Source: JBIOHP01 sp044449065 (GTDB lineage: Bacteria > Bacteroidota > Ignavibacteria > UBA10030 > SZUA-254). From it: a DNA stretch of 64,000 nucleotides. Positions within the stretch are counted from its first letter, which is position 1. Every line of letters starts with the position of its first letter. The notes beneath the pieces are model-generated. The model saw nothing but the letters and a program-made list of their open reading frames with translations. It did no database searches and was not told the DNA's origin. Of the stretch, positions 44,033-53,564 are shown in pieces. The stretch covers positions 32,887-96,886 of the forward strand of contig JBIOHP010000012.1 in assembly GCA_044449065.1 (NCBI GenBank). Direction: 5' to 3'. The position numbers and the translations under genes are program-made.

Positions 44033-44202
44033 ACACACCCCTTTAATTCCCCTCTGCGAGAGGGGATTCGCCTTCGGCGATATGAATGTTATTTTTATAT
44101 CGACCCATACAAAATGACTGTCTTAAGATATAATGATTGTCGGTTGAAAATCCCATCTCGAGAGGGGTGGCTCCCGACAACAGTCGGGAGACGGGGTGTG
44201 TG
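44033..44202. mobile_element. MITE-like element family C, copy 2
   Basis: Direct repeat of 43072-43241, 961 bp apart. Its right end stops six bases before the stop codon of the mutase gene. Confidence 0.8.
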
Positions 44203-44208
44203 CAGCTC

Positions 44209-45846
44209 TCACCCCGCGTACTCTCCCCAAACATCCCGCAACGTATCCGATATCTCTCCTAAGGTTGCGTAAACCTCTACAGTTTGTAAAATGTATGGAA
44301 TAAGATTATCATCACCCTTTGCAGCAGAATTAAGATTTTGCAGGCAGGTTTGAACTTGCTTAGTATCGCGCTTTTTCTTTAACGCTTTTAATTTATCAAT
44401 CTGTTGATCGCGGACAGAAGGATCAATTTGCAATAACTTAGGTTGACGATCTTCCTTTTCGATGAATTGATTTACGCCTACAATAATTTTCTCTTTCGAT
44501 TCAATCGCTTTCTGATATTTGTACGCGCTTTCCATAATTTCGTTCTGGTAAAAATGCGCCTGGATGGCGCTGACTGCTCCGCCTAACTCATCGATCTTTT
44601 TTATGTACTCTCCTGCTTTCAGCTCAATCTGGTCGGTTAATTTCTCGATCATATAGCCCCCCCCCAATGGATCGATACTATCGGCGACGCCGGATTCGTT
44701 GGCGATAATCTGTTGGGTACGGAGCGCGAGACGCACGGCGTCTTCAGTAGGAAGCGCCAGAGCTTCATCGCGGCTGTTGGTGTGCAACGATTGGCACCCA
44801 CCCAATACTGCCGCTAATGCCTGCATCGTCACCCTGACTACATTATTATCGATTTGCTGAGCGGTTAAGGATGATCCGGCGGTTTGGGCGTGAAAACGCA
44901 GCTTCATCGATTCGGGATTTTTCGCATTGAAACGTTCCTTCATAATTTTCGCCCACATTCTCCGCGCTGCCCGGAATTTCGCAACTTCCTCAAAGAAATT
45001 ATTGTGAGAGTTGAAGAAAAAGGATAATTGCGACGCGAATTCATCCACATTCAATCCCACCTTCATCGCCGCTTCAACATAAGCGATGGCATTTGAGAGC
45101 GTGAACGCCACCTCCTGCACGGCAGTCGATCCCGCTTCCCTGATATGGTACCCGCTGATGGAGATGGTATTCCATTTGGGAAGATTTTCTTTGCACCATT
45201 GAAAAATATTCGTCACCAACCGCATTGATGGACCGGGAGGATAAATGTGGGTTCCGCGCGCGATATATTCCTTCAGGATATCGTTTTGTATCGTGCCCGA
45301 AAGTTTTCGTAAATCGCTTCCCTGCTTCCGCGCCACTGCCACATACATACACAGGAGGATTGCAGCCGTGGCATTGATCGTCATCGAGGTAGTGATCGTA
45401 TCCAGCTTGATAGAATCGGTAAGCGTTTCCATATCGGCGAGGGAATCTATTGCGACGCCCACTTTCCCCACCTCACCATCAGCCATCGGATGGTCGGAAT
45501 CGTAGCCCATTTGAGTCGGCAAGTCGAACGCAACCGATAAACCGGTAGTGCCGTGTTCCAATAGATACCGATAACGCTTATTGGATTCTTCGGCGCTGGC
45601 GAAACCGGCATATTGACGCATTGTCCAGTATTTGCTTCGGTACATCGTGGGATAGACGCCTCGGGTATAGGGAAAATCGCCGGGAAATCCCAGTGAGTTC
45701 AAATAGTCGATCTCTTCGGGGAGATATATTCGTTCTATGGGTAAACCGGAATCGGTTTCAAATTTATCACGACGTTCGCCGGATTTTTTTAGCGAGGGTT
45801 CGACCTGTTCTTTTAGCCAGGAATTCTTTTTATCGTTTATACTCAT
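44209..45846 (-). CDS. Methylmalonyl-CoA mutase, catalytic (TIM-barrel) subunit without a B12 domain
   Basis: 545 residues from ATG 45846 (protein MSINDKKNSWLK). The ORF runs 36 residues further back but crosses a palindromic repeat, so the later start is preferred. The barrel is complete: GVYPTMYRSKYWTMRQYAGFASAEESN, FDLPTQMGYDSD, TTSMTINATA, SGYHIREAGSTAVQE, FRAARRMWA, RFHAQTAGSSLTAQQ, GGCQSLHTNS. It ends near residue 545 without the C-terminal cobalamin domain (DxHxxG), so it must work with a separate B12-binding subunit elsewhere, as in archaeal and Propionibacterium-like split mutases. The B12 subunit and any epimerase or MeaB are not in the window. Could also be another acyl-CoA mutase of this family. 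Confidence 0.9.
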   Translation of the reverse strand: MSINDKKNSWLKEQVEPSLKKSGERRDKFETDSGLPIERIYLPEEIDYLNSLGFPGDFPYTRGVYPTMYRSKYWTMRQYAGFASAEESNKRYRYLLEHGTTGLSVAFDLPTQMGYDSDHPMADGEVGKVGVAIDSLADMETLTDSIKLDTITTSMTINATAAILLCMYVAVARKQGSDLRKLSGTIQNDILKEYIARGTHIYPPGPSMRLVTNIFQWCKENLPKWNTISISGYHIREAGSTAVQEVAFTLSNAIAYVEAAMKVGLNVDEFASQLSFFFNSHNNFFEEVAKFRAARRMWAKIMKERFNAKNPESMKLRFHAQTAGSSLTAQQIDNNVVRVTMQALAAVLGGCQSLHTNSRDEALALPTEDAVRLALRTQQIIANESGVADSIDPLGGGYMIEKLTDQIELKAGEYIKKIDELGGAVSAIQAHFYQNEIMESAYKYQKAIESKEKIIVGVNQFIEKEDRQPKLLQIDPSVRDQQIDKLKALKKKRDTKQVQTCLQNLNSAAKGDDNLIPYILQTVEVYATLGEISDTLRDVWGEYAG

Positions 45847-45874
45847 CAGATTTTTGACTGTCTTTAATTGTGAG

Positions 45875-45938
45875 ACCCCCTGCGATGCAAAAAACCGCAT
45901 CGCGTCCCCCTCCGAAAGGGGGACGAACGCCGGGGTGG
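45875..45938. repeat. Short palindromic repeat, family D copy 2
   Basis: Same word order as 10001-10079: gaccccc, GCGATGC/GCATCGC arms, GTCCCCCTCC/GGGGGAC arms, gacgaacg, ending ccggggtg. It sits just upstream of the mutase start. Confidence 0.6.
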
Positions 45939-46021
45939 TGAATTTATAAATCAAATTATTTGCAACAATGAACGTTAGCTTTAAAAATAACTAAACAATG
46001 TCAGATATACAAGAGTCCGAA

Positions 46022-48463
46022 TTAATACTTGACGCCGGTATCCCGCCAATTGATAACATGCCAGCTATCTCCATCGGATTCCATCATTACCGCGCCGTCT
46101 TCGTCTGTGCGAAAATACTGGCACGAAAGCAATCTTAACTTTTCTATCGTGACAGGATGCGGAAAATCGAATTTATTGTTATGACCAATTTCCATAACAG
46201 CAAATTGAGGATGCACCGACGCAAGATAATCCGGCGAAGAGCTTGTTTTGCTGCCATGATGGCCGATTTTCAATATCTGGGCATTCAAAAAATCTCCATA
46301 GATATTTCCCATTCTCTGTTCCGCTTCTCCCTGCGCGTCTCCTCCCAGCAATACGGATGTAGTGCCGTAACTTATCTTTAGCACCAGCGATTGGTTATTG
46401 AATCCAATATTTTTTATGCTATCCGATGGCGTGTAAATACCGGAGGGATGGAGAACATATATTCTCGACTCCGGAGATATTTCAATAGTTGAACCTGCGG
46501 TTATTATACGATGATCGATATGGAGAGAATCGATGATGTGGTATAAATCACGGCATAGATACGAATTTGATCTAGCACCGGCATCGATAACACGATCGAC
46601 TTTTACATTTCTTAAAATAAACGGCGCACCGCCAAGATGATCGCTGTGCGGGTGGGTCACGACGAGATTATCAATTTCATGTATCCCTTGATGCTGGAGG
46701 TACGGCACGATGAATCTCGCGCCGGCGTCATTGCCGGGAGAATATGGACCCGTATCGATAAGGGCGTTCTTACCATCGGGGAATTCTAAAAATATTGAAT
46801 CTCCTTGCCCTACATCCAAAAAAGTTACACGGAACGGTCGGGACGCATTCTTAATGATATCCGCATACAAATACGAATTACCCCAGAGCAAAGCAATAAT
46901 GATTATTCCGGATAGAGCTTTTCCCTTCTTGATCTGAAACAAAAGAAAAATAAGAAAATACCAAAAGAACACGTCGAAGATGGTAATATGAGTTTCAATG
47001 AATGCATACGCTGAATAACCGCTCCATGTTGTGATGCGCAGCAGAAATATGCTCAGGATATTGGCAGGTAGAGCATATATTGAGCCCAACCATAACGATA
47101 CGGTTGAAACAGCCACCGAGGCAAATCCCATACCGAGAATTATTCCCGAAAGCGGCACGGCGATAACATTCATGCCGAGTCCGGCGATAGAAACTTTTTG
47201 AAAATAATACGCGCTGAGCGGCAGAGTGCCAAGTGTTGCCGCCACCGATACTGCAATTGAGACCAATAAATATCGAAGTAGAATATTTGAAGTCAGGAAT
47301 GATGGGAAGCGTTTGATGAACGTATCTATTTTAGGGTAGAAATACGCGAGACCTGCAACCGCCATGAACGATAATTGGAACCCGACATCGAACAACGCTC
47401 TTGAATCTATCAACAATAATACTATCGCCGCTACTGCAAGTATATTTAACAAATCAGCTTTGCGCTGGAACAATTTTGCAGAAAGAAAGATAATAGCCAT
47501 AATAACTGCCCGCATAACAGATGCTTGCGCGCCCGTTAAAAGCCCAAAATAAATCAAGCAAAGGGAAGCAATAATTACCATCCCTAACATCGGCAATCGA
47601 AAGAATGACAATCCGGCGTAGAGGATCAGAACAACTAAACCGACATTGAATCCGGAAACGGCAAGAATGTGCATTAAGCCGGAATTTATAAAAGCAGTTT
47701 TAATATCCGGGGACATCTCCTGCCGTTCGCCCAATACAAGCCCCTTCATTAATTTTTCTTCCTCGCCCTTAAATTGTTTTTCCAGCACTTTATTGATCCA
47801 TGCCCGGACAGGATAGACAAATGTTGCCATTAAAACATTTTGTTGTCCGTTCTCCACCACTATATCTGAATCATTTTGCAGGTTTAAACGAGCATAAACT
47901 CCATTCAGTAATAAATATTTGCGGTAATCGAATTCGTAGGGATTTCTCTGCGGTGGTAGCTGAATTATCGATCCGCTCAAGGAAACTCGCTTCCCATAAC
48001 TTAGGGAATTGAGCACGGAAATTGGGAGCGAATCCTGATATAGATTCACCTGTACACTCCCTTCCACACCGGCATTATATGACCCACAATAGAAGGAGTC
48101 GGCATCAACGACAAATGAATAATGTCTGCCTTTCTTTATAGGGAGATCGGTGATGGCTGCTTTTAGAGTGACATTTTTTTCAACCGTAGAAGCATAAAAC
48201 CCAACATTATCAGTAGGCACAATTTTTGAATCATACGTAATCTTAATGATACCGAACAAAAAGATAACCGCGAGGAGGATAAATTGCTTATAACTATCGA
48301 CAAAACTTCGGAAGCGCTTCAGAACAAGAATTACCAGGAGAAGCGTAAGCAAGCCAATGGTGATGAAGATCGGTATTTCAATCACCCATCCGATCAAAAT
48401 CCCCAATACTAACGGAATGCAAAATTTAAGAGCGGGGCGATTATTTAACACCGAATCACCCAT
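46022..48463 (-). CDS. comEC: ComEC/Rec2-type DNA uptake channel protein
   Basis: 813 residues. N-terminal DUF4131 region with membrane helices and an OB-like beta part (about 1-210), the competence membrane domain (about 230-510) with GLVLGERQEMSPDIKTAFINSGLMHILAVSGFNVGL, and a C-terminal metallo-beta-lactamase-like domain (about 545-813) with DVGQGDSIFLEFPDGKNALIDTG and the metal motif THPHSDHLGG, plus LLGGDAQ and KIGHHGSKTSSS. All three domains seem complete. ComEC moves single-stranded DNA across the inner membrane, so natural transformation is possible. Confidence 0.94.
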   Translation of the reverse strand: MGDSVLNNRPALKFCIPLVLGILIGWVIEIPIFITIGLLTLLLVILVLKRFRSFVDSYKQFILLAVIFLFGIIKITYDSKIVPTDNVGFYASTVEKNVTLKAAITDLPIKKGRHYSFVVDADSFYCGSYNAGVEGSVQVNLYQDSLPISVLNSLSYGKRVSLSGSIIQLPPQRNPYEFDYRKYLLLNGVYARLNLQNDSDIVVENGQQNVLMATFVYPVRAWINKVLEKQFKGEEEKLMKGLVLGERQEMSPDIKTAFINSGLMHILAVSGFNVGLVVLILYAGLSFFRLPMLGMVIIASLCLIYFGLLTGAQASVMRAVIMAIIFLSAKLFQRKADLLNILAVAAIVLLLIDSRALFDVGFQLSFMAVAGLAYFYPKIDTFIKRFPSFLTSNILLRYLLVSIAVSVAATLGTLPLSAYYFQKVSIAGLGMNVIAVPLSGIILGMGFASVAVSTVSLWLGSIYALPANILSIFLLRITTWSGYSAYAFIETHITIFDVFFWYFLIFLLFQIKKGKALSGIIIIALLWGNSYLYADIIKNASRPFRVTFLDVGQGDSIFLEFPDGKNALIDTGPYSPGNDAGARFIVPYLQHQGIHEIDNLVVTHPHSDHLGGAPFILRNVKVDRVIDAGARSNSYLCRDLYHIIDSLHIDHRIITAGSTIEISPESRIYVLHPSGIYTPSDSIKNIGFNNQSLVLKISYGTTSVLLGGDAQGEAEQRMGNIYGDFLNAQILKIGHHGSKTSSSPDYLASVHPQFAVMEIGHNNKFDFPHPVTIEKLRLLSCQYFRTDEDGAVMMESDGDSWHVINWRDTGVKY

Positions 48464-48467
48464 CTCG

Positions 48468-49382
48468 CTAACTCAGAAAATCGACAATTATAGGCGCAAC
48501 ATCTATAATACTATTTTTTCCATGAATTATTGCATGATCGTTCCCTGCCGCAATAAGCGGCACCGGATTTAGCGTGTGAGTCCGTGTAGATAGATCTTCC
48601 ATGTTACCATGATCGCTTGTGAGAAGCAGAAGTGTTCTTTCCATATCAATATTATCAAGAATACCTTTCAGCATATCATCCAGCATAGTGAGAATCTTTA
48701 TTGCATCGTACATGGATTGAGCATGCCCTGCTTTATCGGTTTGATAATACTCAAACATCACAAAATTATATTTTTGTGAGAGAACAGCGAGCCGTTCCCC
48801 CGCTTCGTACGGAGTAATCTCCGATATTTCCGGATAACCCATTCTCTTCCACCGTTCATTGGTAATATCGGCTGAAAGAGCATTCCCCGTTAATAAATCA
48901 TTATGGTTTTTTAAATCAAAGTTTGATAACAGCCATGCTAAAGCATTTGCCCCGACGATGCCCGGCTTCTGAGCAATATACTCAAAATATTTTTGAGGAT
49001 ACGCATTTGCGAAGAGAACCGATCTTCCCAGAGAATGAAGTTTTGCAAAAATATTATGTTCCTTGATAATGGGTCTGAGGAGAGAATATGGATGGGGCCC
49101 GAAATGTTTTCCGATATGCTGCGCTGCATTTATTCCGGTGAGGAGCGCCGTTTGACCGGTACCACTTTGTGGATATCCCGGGACTCCAAGGGTAGCATCC
49201 AGCGGAACAGTAGAATATTTATAAGACGTCCTATGATCATCTTCGAGGGAGGGAATGGATCCGCAAAAGATCTCCTGAATTGTCGGATAGGTACCCGCGA
49301 AGAACGGATTACTTGATGAATCTTTCCTGCCTATTCCCACCCCATCGAGGAAAAAGAAGATAACGCTTTTTTGTGTACCCAT
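48468..49382 (-). CDS. Alkaline-phosphatase-superfamily metalloenzyme (phosphoglycerate mutase/PPM-like)
   Basis: 304 residues from ATG 49382 (a GTG one codon before). Motifs of the superfamily: metal-binding FLDGVGIG, catalytic threonine/serine in QSGTGQTALLTG, EYYQTDKAGHAQ and SDHGNMED, then a late THTLNPVPLI histidine. It is shorter than iPGM and phosphopentomutase. Substrate not clear; proteins of this type are usually labelled 'metalloenzyme domain'. It is 4 bp from comEC, so probably co-transcribed. Confidence 0.85.
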   Translation of the reverse strand: MGTQKSVIFFFLDGVGIGRKDSSSNPFFAGTYPTIQEIFCGSIPSLEDDHRTSYKYSTVPLDATLGVPGYPQSGTGQTALLTGINAAQHIGKHFGPHPYSLLRPIIKEHNIFAKLHSLGRSVLFANAYPQKYFEYIAQKPGIVGANALAWLLSNFDLKNHNDLLTGNALSADITNERWKRMGYPEISEITPYEAGERLAVLSQKYNFVMFEYYQTDKAGHAQSMYDAIKILTMLDDMLKGILDNIDMERTLLLLTSDHGNMEDLSTRTHTLNPVPLIAAGNDHAIIHGKNSIIDVAPIIVDFLS

Positions 49383-49393
49383 CACCCTACCAT

Positions 49394-49536
49394 TTCTTCC
49401 GTTGACAGATTATGTGAAAACTCCAATTCGCGGTTCAAGTTAGATTCAAAGGTTTGCAAGGTACATCTATATGAGGAGATTGCGACGCGGTGAAACTGCT
49501 CGCAATGACTTTTCACATAATCTGTAACCGATGGGA
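49394..49536. mobile_element. MITE-like element family A, full copy 2
   Basis: About 143 bp. Left end TTCTTCCGTTGACAGATTATGTGAAAACTC pattern (first ~30 bp) and right end are inverted copies: ACAGATTATGTGAAAACTC against the complement of GACTTTTCACATAATCTGT. The core 'atctatatgaggagattgcgac ... ctcgcaatgac' is shared with 28476-28634. Confidence 0.78.
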
Positions 49537-49543
49537 ATAATTT

Positions 49544-49999
49544 TCATATGGCTTCCTTGCTGTCGATTTGGATGGTAACCGGACCATCGTTAATCAAGCC
49601 GACCTCCATCATCGCTCGGAATTTACCGGAATGGATCGCATCCGGCTGAGAAGAACCCTTTAAATCCTCTATAAATCGATTATAAAGCCGTTCTGCGAGG
49701 TCAGGTGGTGCCGCGTTCATAAAGTTAGGTCGATTGCCTTTATGAGTATCTGCATATAATGTGAACTGAGAAATGACGAGGATCTCTCCTGAAATATCTT
49801 TTACCGATAGGTTCATCTTGCCGTCATTATCCTCGAAGATGCGAAGATCGGAACACCGGCGGGCAAGATACGCGCTTGCGTTGACATCATCGGTGTGAGT
49901 TACAGCTAAAAATATTAATATTCCCTTCCCGATTCTATCGTGGAGCGATCCGTCGATGATAACCGTAGCTTCTTTCACCCTCTGAATCAGTGCCCGCAT
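49544..49999 (-). CDS. dtd: D-aminoacyl-tRNA deacylase
   Basis: Hydrolyses D-amino acids (and Gly-tRNA-Ala) from mischarged tRNA. 151 residues. Opens with MRALIQRVKEATVIID, with the two active-site motifs SQFTLYA (near 77-83) and NDGPVTIQID, where Gly-Pro forms the chirality gate. ATG 49999 lies 5 bp after prmC. Confidence 0.96.
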   Translation of the reverse strand: MRALIQRVKEATVIIDGSLHDRIGKGILIFLAVTHTDDVNASAYLARRCSDLRIFEDNDGKMNLSVKDISGEILVISQFTLYADTHKGNRPNFMNAAPPDLAERLYNRFIEDLKGSSQPDAIHSGKFRAMMEVGLINDGPVTIQIDSKEAI

Positions 50000-50004
50000 A
50001 GGTA

Positions 50005-50883
50005 TTATGCGAGCTGACCTGTTAGTACGCGTTCAATCCCGCTATAATCTTTCGTGATGGTAAGATTAACGAAACCGGCATTTTTAAATATCTCCTGAAT
50101 AGACACCGATTGATCGTAGGACATCTCAAGGGCAACCAGACCATCCTTTTTTAATAGCATCGGACTGATGGCTGCAATTCTCCGGTAGAAACTTAAACCG
50201 TCTCCGTAATCGAATAACGCTGCATGGGGTTCGTATTCTATGACATTCCGCGGAAGTTCCCGCCCTTCTTTAACGGACACGTACGGTGGATTGGATACAA
50301 TAATTTCGTATGGAGGAAACAATAAATTTGGATCATTATTAATATCATGAATAAACGCCTTTACTTGAGATTGAACTTGATTCCTTTCAATATTTTTTCT
50401 CGCAACCGTCAGGGGATCTTCACATAGATCAATAGCGTCAACCGTTGCCTGGGGGAGAATTTTTGCAATCGAGATAGCGATATTCCCTGATCCTGTGCCG
50501 ATATCAAGTATTTTTATGGGACCCGTTAAAGACTTCGATACTTCAATCACTTTTTCCACAAGGACTTCAGTTTCCGGTCGGGGTATGAGAACCCTCCTAT
50601 CGACGTAAAAGGTTAAACCCATGAACTCTGTTTCTCCGATAATATATTGAACAGGTTCATGGTTTGCTGCACGGTTAATCATCGAATTAAAAAGTTCAAC
50701 TTCCTCCTCATTAAGCTTTCGCTCTTTAATTCGATGGAGATCGTTTCGAACACATAGCAGTACATGACAGATGAGCAATTCAGCCACTAAGAATGGCGAC
50801 TCAATTTTCTGATTTTGCAACACTTCAATTGCACGGCGGAGAATCTCTTTCACTGGTTCGGATATGTCAGCGGCGAAAATCAC
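50005..50883 (-). CDS. prmC: Release factor glutamine methyltransferase
   Basis: Methylates the GGQ glutamine of RF1 and RF2. 292 residues. N-terminal helical domain (about 1-85, ending in the YIIGETEFMGL segment), SAM-binding motif LDIGTGSGNIAISIA and the active-site NPPYVS motif. GTG start at 50883; no better start in frame. Forms a pair with dtd. Confidence 0.95.
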   Translation of the reverse strand: MIFAADISEPVKEILRRAIEVLQNQKIESPFLVAELLICHVLLCVRNDLHRIKERKLNEEEVELFNSMINRAANHEPVQYIIGETEFMGLTFYVDRRVLIPRPETEVLVEKVIEVSKSLTGPIKILDIGTGSGNIAISIAKILPQATVDAIDLCEDPLTVARKNIERNQVQSQVKAFIHDINNDPNLLFPPYEIIVSNPPYVSVKEGRELPRNVIEYEPHAALFDYGDGLSFYRRIAAISPMLLKKDGLVALEMSYDQSVSIQEIFKNAGFVNLTITKDYSGIERVLTGQLA

Positions 50884-50969
50884 TTCTATGGATAGTAATG
50901 AAATGGCAGAGTTATAAAATCTTCATAGATCAACGACGATTCCTACCGGGGATGCGTCCATAGCGTTCG

Positions 50970-52718
50970 TTATAGAACTGACTTTACTACGATCATGGTG
51001 ATATCATCCGATTGCGGAGTATCTTTACTATGTTCTTTGACGGAAGCGATAATGTTTGAAAGAATTGCGTCCGGCGGCAAGGTTAGACTCTCCTTTGCGA
51101 TCGCTTCAAGCCGATCTTCCCCGTATTCCTGACCATTTTTATCCATCGATTCGCTCACTCCATCGGTAAACAGAAGCAGTACATCATTCTTGAAAAACGC
51201 GACGCGATCCTCCTGATATGGCACCATAGTTTTCATCACCCCGAGAATGATGCCGCCTTTATCCAGCCGTTGGATGGCGCCGTTCGAACGAAAGATATAA
51301 GGAGGATTGTGCCCGGCATTTACATAGTTCAATGTGTGATTTTCCGTATCGATGATACCCCAGAAGAATGTGATAAACCTATCAGAACCGGTGTTGTGGC
51401 ATATGAGATCATTAACCTGTTTCGTAAGTTCTGAAAGCGATAGGTTAAGCGGTACGAGAGCGCGAATTGTTGCCTGCAAACTTGCCATGAGGAGCGACGC
51501 CGGAGTCCCCTTTCCGGATACATCGCCGATTGCAATAACATATTTCGTCGGGGAAATAGGGATAATGTCATAATAATCCCCGCCCACTTGTTTTGATGAG
51601 ATGTTAATCGCATCCATTTCGAAGCCGCGTATAAAGGGCAATTTATCCGGGAGCAACCCTTTCTGAATCTCCCGTGCAATCAATAACTCGTCTTCCATCT
51701 TCTGCTTTTCTATCGCATCGCGAAACAGGCGGGCATTTTCAATAGAAATAATGGCTAAATTTCCAAGAGATGAGAGGAATTCAATATCAGTTTGGGAGTA
51801 TGGTTCTTTCCTCATTCGATCTCCGACGCCGATAACTCCCATCGTCTCATTATGTATTTGGAGTGGAATCAGCACCCTGATACCCAGATCGTTCAGATGC
51901 GATTTAATTTGTTTTACCTTGGGGGATTTTATTGCTTGAACGATAACCGGAGATCTAACGGTAGCAAGATATTTTGGAAGGTCTGGATTAAAATCATTTC
52001 CAACCCGGGATTGCATTATCTGCATATTCCCATCATGTTTTAGAGATATAAAAAATTTATTGGTGCCGACCTGACCGAGTAATGAGAAGGTAAGTAGTTT
52101 CATCAACCGGTCGGAATCGAGAATTATGTTAAATTCTTTACTAAGGTCAAATAGCGTGTTGAGTTCCTGTACTTTTCGGTCAAGCCGTCGGTTGACCTGA
52201 CGGATTTCCTCTACCACCAACCCCTTTTCGATTGCAGCCGCGGTAATATTCGCAAGAGATTTTACATAGGTTTGTTCTTTTTGTGAAAGTTCTTTTCCGG
52301 GAATCACCGAGCTAAACCCGGCAAAACCGAGAGCTTTTTCGCGCACAATGAGGGGGATGAGATAATGAATTCCCTGTGATTTAAAGAATTTTATCCAGGG
52401 ATATTTCCTGCCGTCTTCATGGTCAAGAGATATAATACGGTTTGGATGGTTAATAATTTTAATCTCATTTCCCGCGAGGGAAGCAGGCAACCCTTTGGTC
52501 GTGGAGACGCAAAATACATTGGGAGTTTTTTCAATCAGGATAATCCCGCGGGGAGAAATGATCTTCCCCATCACGGTTAGAAGAAAATGGTTCAGAATAA
52601 ATTTTAATTCAAGGGTGGTATTGATATTACCGCTGAATTCAAACAGCGCCGCCAGATCAAACCGATCCTCGGAGGTTTTTCTTTTTCTCTCTGATTTTAC
52701 ATCAGCGGCTTCACTCAT
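50970..52718 (-). CDS. GAF-GAF-PP2C (SpoIIE/RsbU-type) serine phosphatase
   Basis: 582 residues, cytoplasmic. Two GAF sensor domains (about 20-180 and 195-335), a coiled linker (EKQKMEDELLIAREIQKGLLP) and a C-terminal PP2C phosphatase with the metal aspartates: VGGDYYD, GDVSGKG, LLFTDGVSE and DDITM. Such phosphatases dephosphorylate a STAS antagonist to free an anti-sigma kinase. It is followed upstream by a kinase-type anti-sigma gene (21 bp) and a STAS gene, so its likely substrate is the STAS protein 53211-53564. The ligand of the GAF domains is unknown. Confidence 0.92.
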   Translation of the reverse strand: MSEAADVKSERKRKTSEDRFDLAALFEFSGNINTTLELKFILNHFLLTVMGKIISPRGIILIEKTPNVFCVSTTKGLPASLAGNEIKIINHPNRIISLDHEDGRKYPWIKFFKSQGIHYLIPLIVREKALGFAGFSSVIPGKELSQKEQTYVKSLANITAAAIEKGLVVEEIRQVNRRLDRKVQELNTLFDLSKEFNIILDSDRLMKLLTFSLLGQVGTNKFFISLKHDGNMQIMQSRVGNDFNPDLPKYLATVRSPVIVQAIKSPKVKQIKSHLNDLGIRVLIPLQIHNETMGVIGVGDRMRKEPYSQTDIEFLSSLGNLAIISIENARLFRDAIEKQKMEDELLIAREIQKGLLPDKLPFIRGFEMDAINISSKQVGGDYYDIIPISPTKYVIAIGDVSGKGTPASLLMASLQATIRALVPLNLSLSELTKQVNDLICHNTGSDRFITFFWGIIDTENHTLNYVNAGHNPPYIFRSNGAIQRLDKGGIILGVMKTMVPYQEDRVAFFKNDVLLLFTDGVSESMDKNGQEYGEDRLEAIAKESLTLPPDAILSNIIASVKEHSKDTPQSDDITMIVVKSVL

Positions 52719-52739
52719 GCGTTATCACCCATGATGATA

Positions 52740-53195
52740 TTATTTAGAGGGTAAATATTTTATTAAATGGACTTCGTTGCGCAATCCGGGATATGCTTTA
52801 TATTCAACTTTATCCATGAGCGATCGCATCAGGAACATCCCCAATCCTCCGCGGCGATATTGAGAGAGATATTCTTTCATATTCGGGGGCTGCACTTTTT
52901 CCGGATCGAAAGAAATACCGTGATCCTCTATGAGGACTTCAAAATTCTTTCCATTGGTCAATAAACGAATGGTAATTTCCTTATCTGTGGCAAACTTATA
53001 CGAGTGCTTGATGATGTTTGTACAAGCTTCGTCGACAGCAAGGGCGATTTTATTAATGGATTCTTCATCGAATCCGACTCTCCGGGCAGCCTCAGAGACA
53101 AAATCGCGGACGAGCGATAACTTCTCCGTTCTGCTTAGAATCCTCAGCTCATCGGGCTTCTGCGGAGGAGAAGGATTTACATTTTGTCGTGCCAT
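52740..53195 (-). CDS. RsbW-like anti-sigma / serine protein kinase
   Basis: 151 residues of the GHKL kinase fold used by anti-sigma factors: N box EACTNIIKHSY, G1 DHGISFDP, and lid RRGGLGMFLMRSLMD. It should phosphorylate the STAS serine and hold a sigma factor (or other client). The proline-rich N terminus (NPSPPQKPDEL) is short. No sigma factor gene lies in the cassette. Confidence 0.9.
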   Translation of the reverse strand: MARQNVNPSPPQKPDELRILSRTEKLSLVRDFVSEAARRVGFDEESINKIALAVDEACTNIIKHSYKFATDKEITIRLLTNGKNFEVLIEDHGISFDPEKVQPPNMKEYLSQYRRGGLGMFLMRSLMDKVEYKAYPGLRNEVHLIKYLPSK

Positions 53196-53210
53196 ACCTT
53201 GTCTGTTATC

Positions 53211-53564
53211 CTATTTTTTAAGGGTAAATTTTTGAATTGCCTCTTGCTCGTCTTTGGCTATATCGTACAAGAGGGGAAATCCGAGAAGATCGAAGACATT
53301 ATATACTTTTGGCGACATGTTGGAAAGTTTAATGTCGCCCTGGTTTTTCCGAACATCCTCGATGAACGCCATAAATACGCCTAATCCGGCGCTGCTGATA
53401 TACGTCAAATCTCTGCAGTTAACGACGATATTGAATTTTTTATCATCGATGAGTTTTTGGAACGCACCCTCCAGGTCAGCGGCGGTGTGCGCATCGAGAT
53501 ATCCTTTCAAATCGAGCACTTGAATCGAGCTCGATTCCCGGATGTTGATTTTAAAATCGCTCAT
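53211..53564 (-). CDS. STAS anti-anti-sigma factor (RsbV-like)
   Basis: 117 residues. Single STAS domain with the phosphorylation site in DLTYISSAGLGVFMAF (one of the two serines). The unphosphorylated form should bind the RsbW-like protein. Its ATG overlaps the stop of the upstream phosphatase as ATGA, so the two are coupled. Confidence 0.92.
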   Translation of the reverse strand: MSDFKINIRESSSIQVLDLKGYLDAHTAADLEGAFQKLIDDKKFNIVVNCRDLTYISSAGLGVFMAFIEDVRKNQGDIKLSNMSPKVYNVFDLLGFPLLYDIAKDEQEAIQKFTLKK

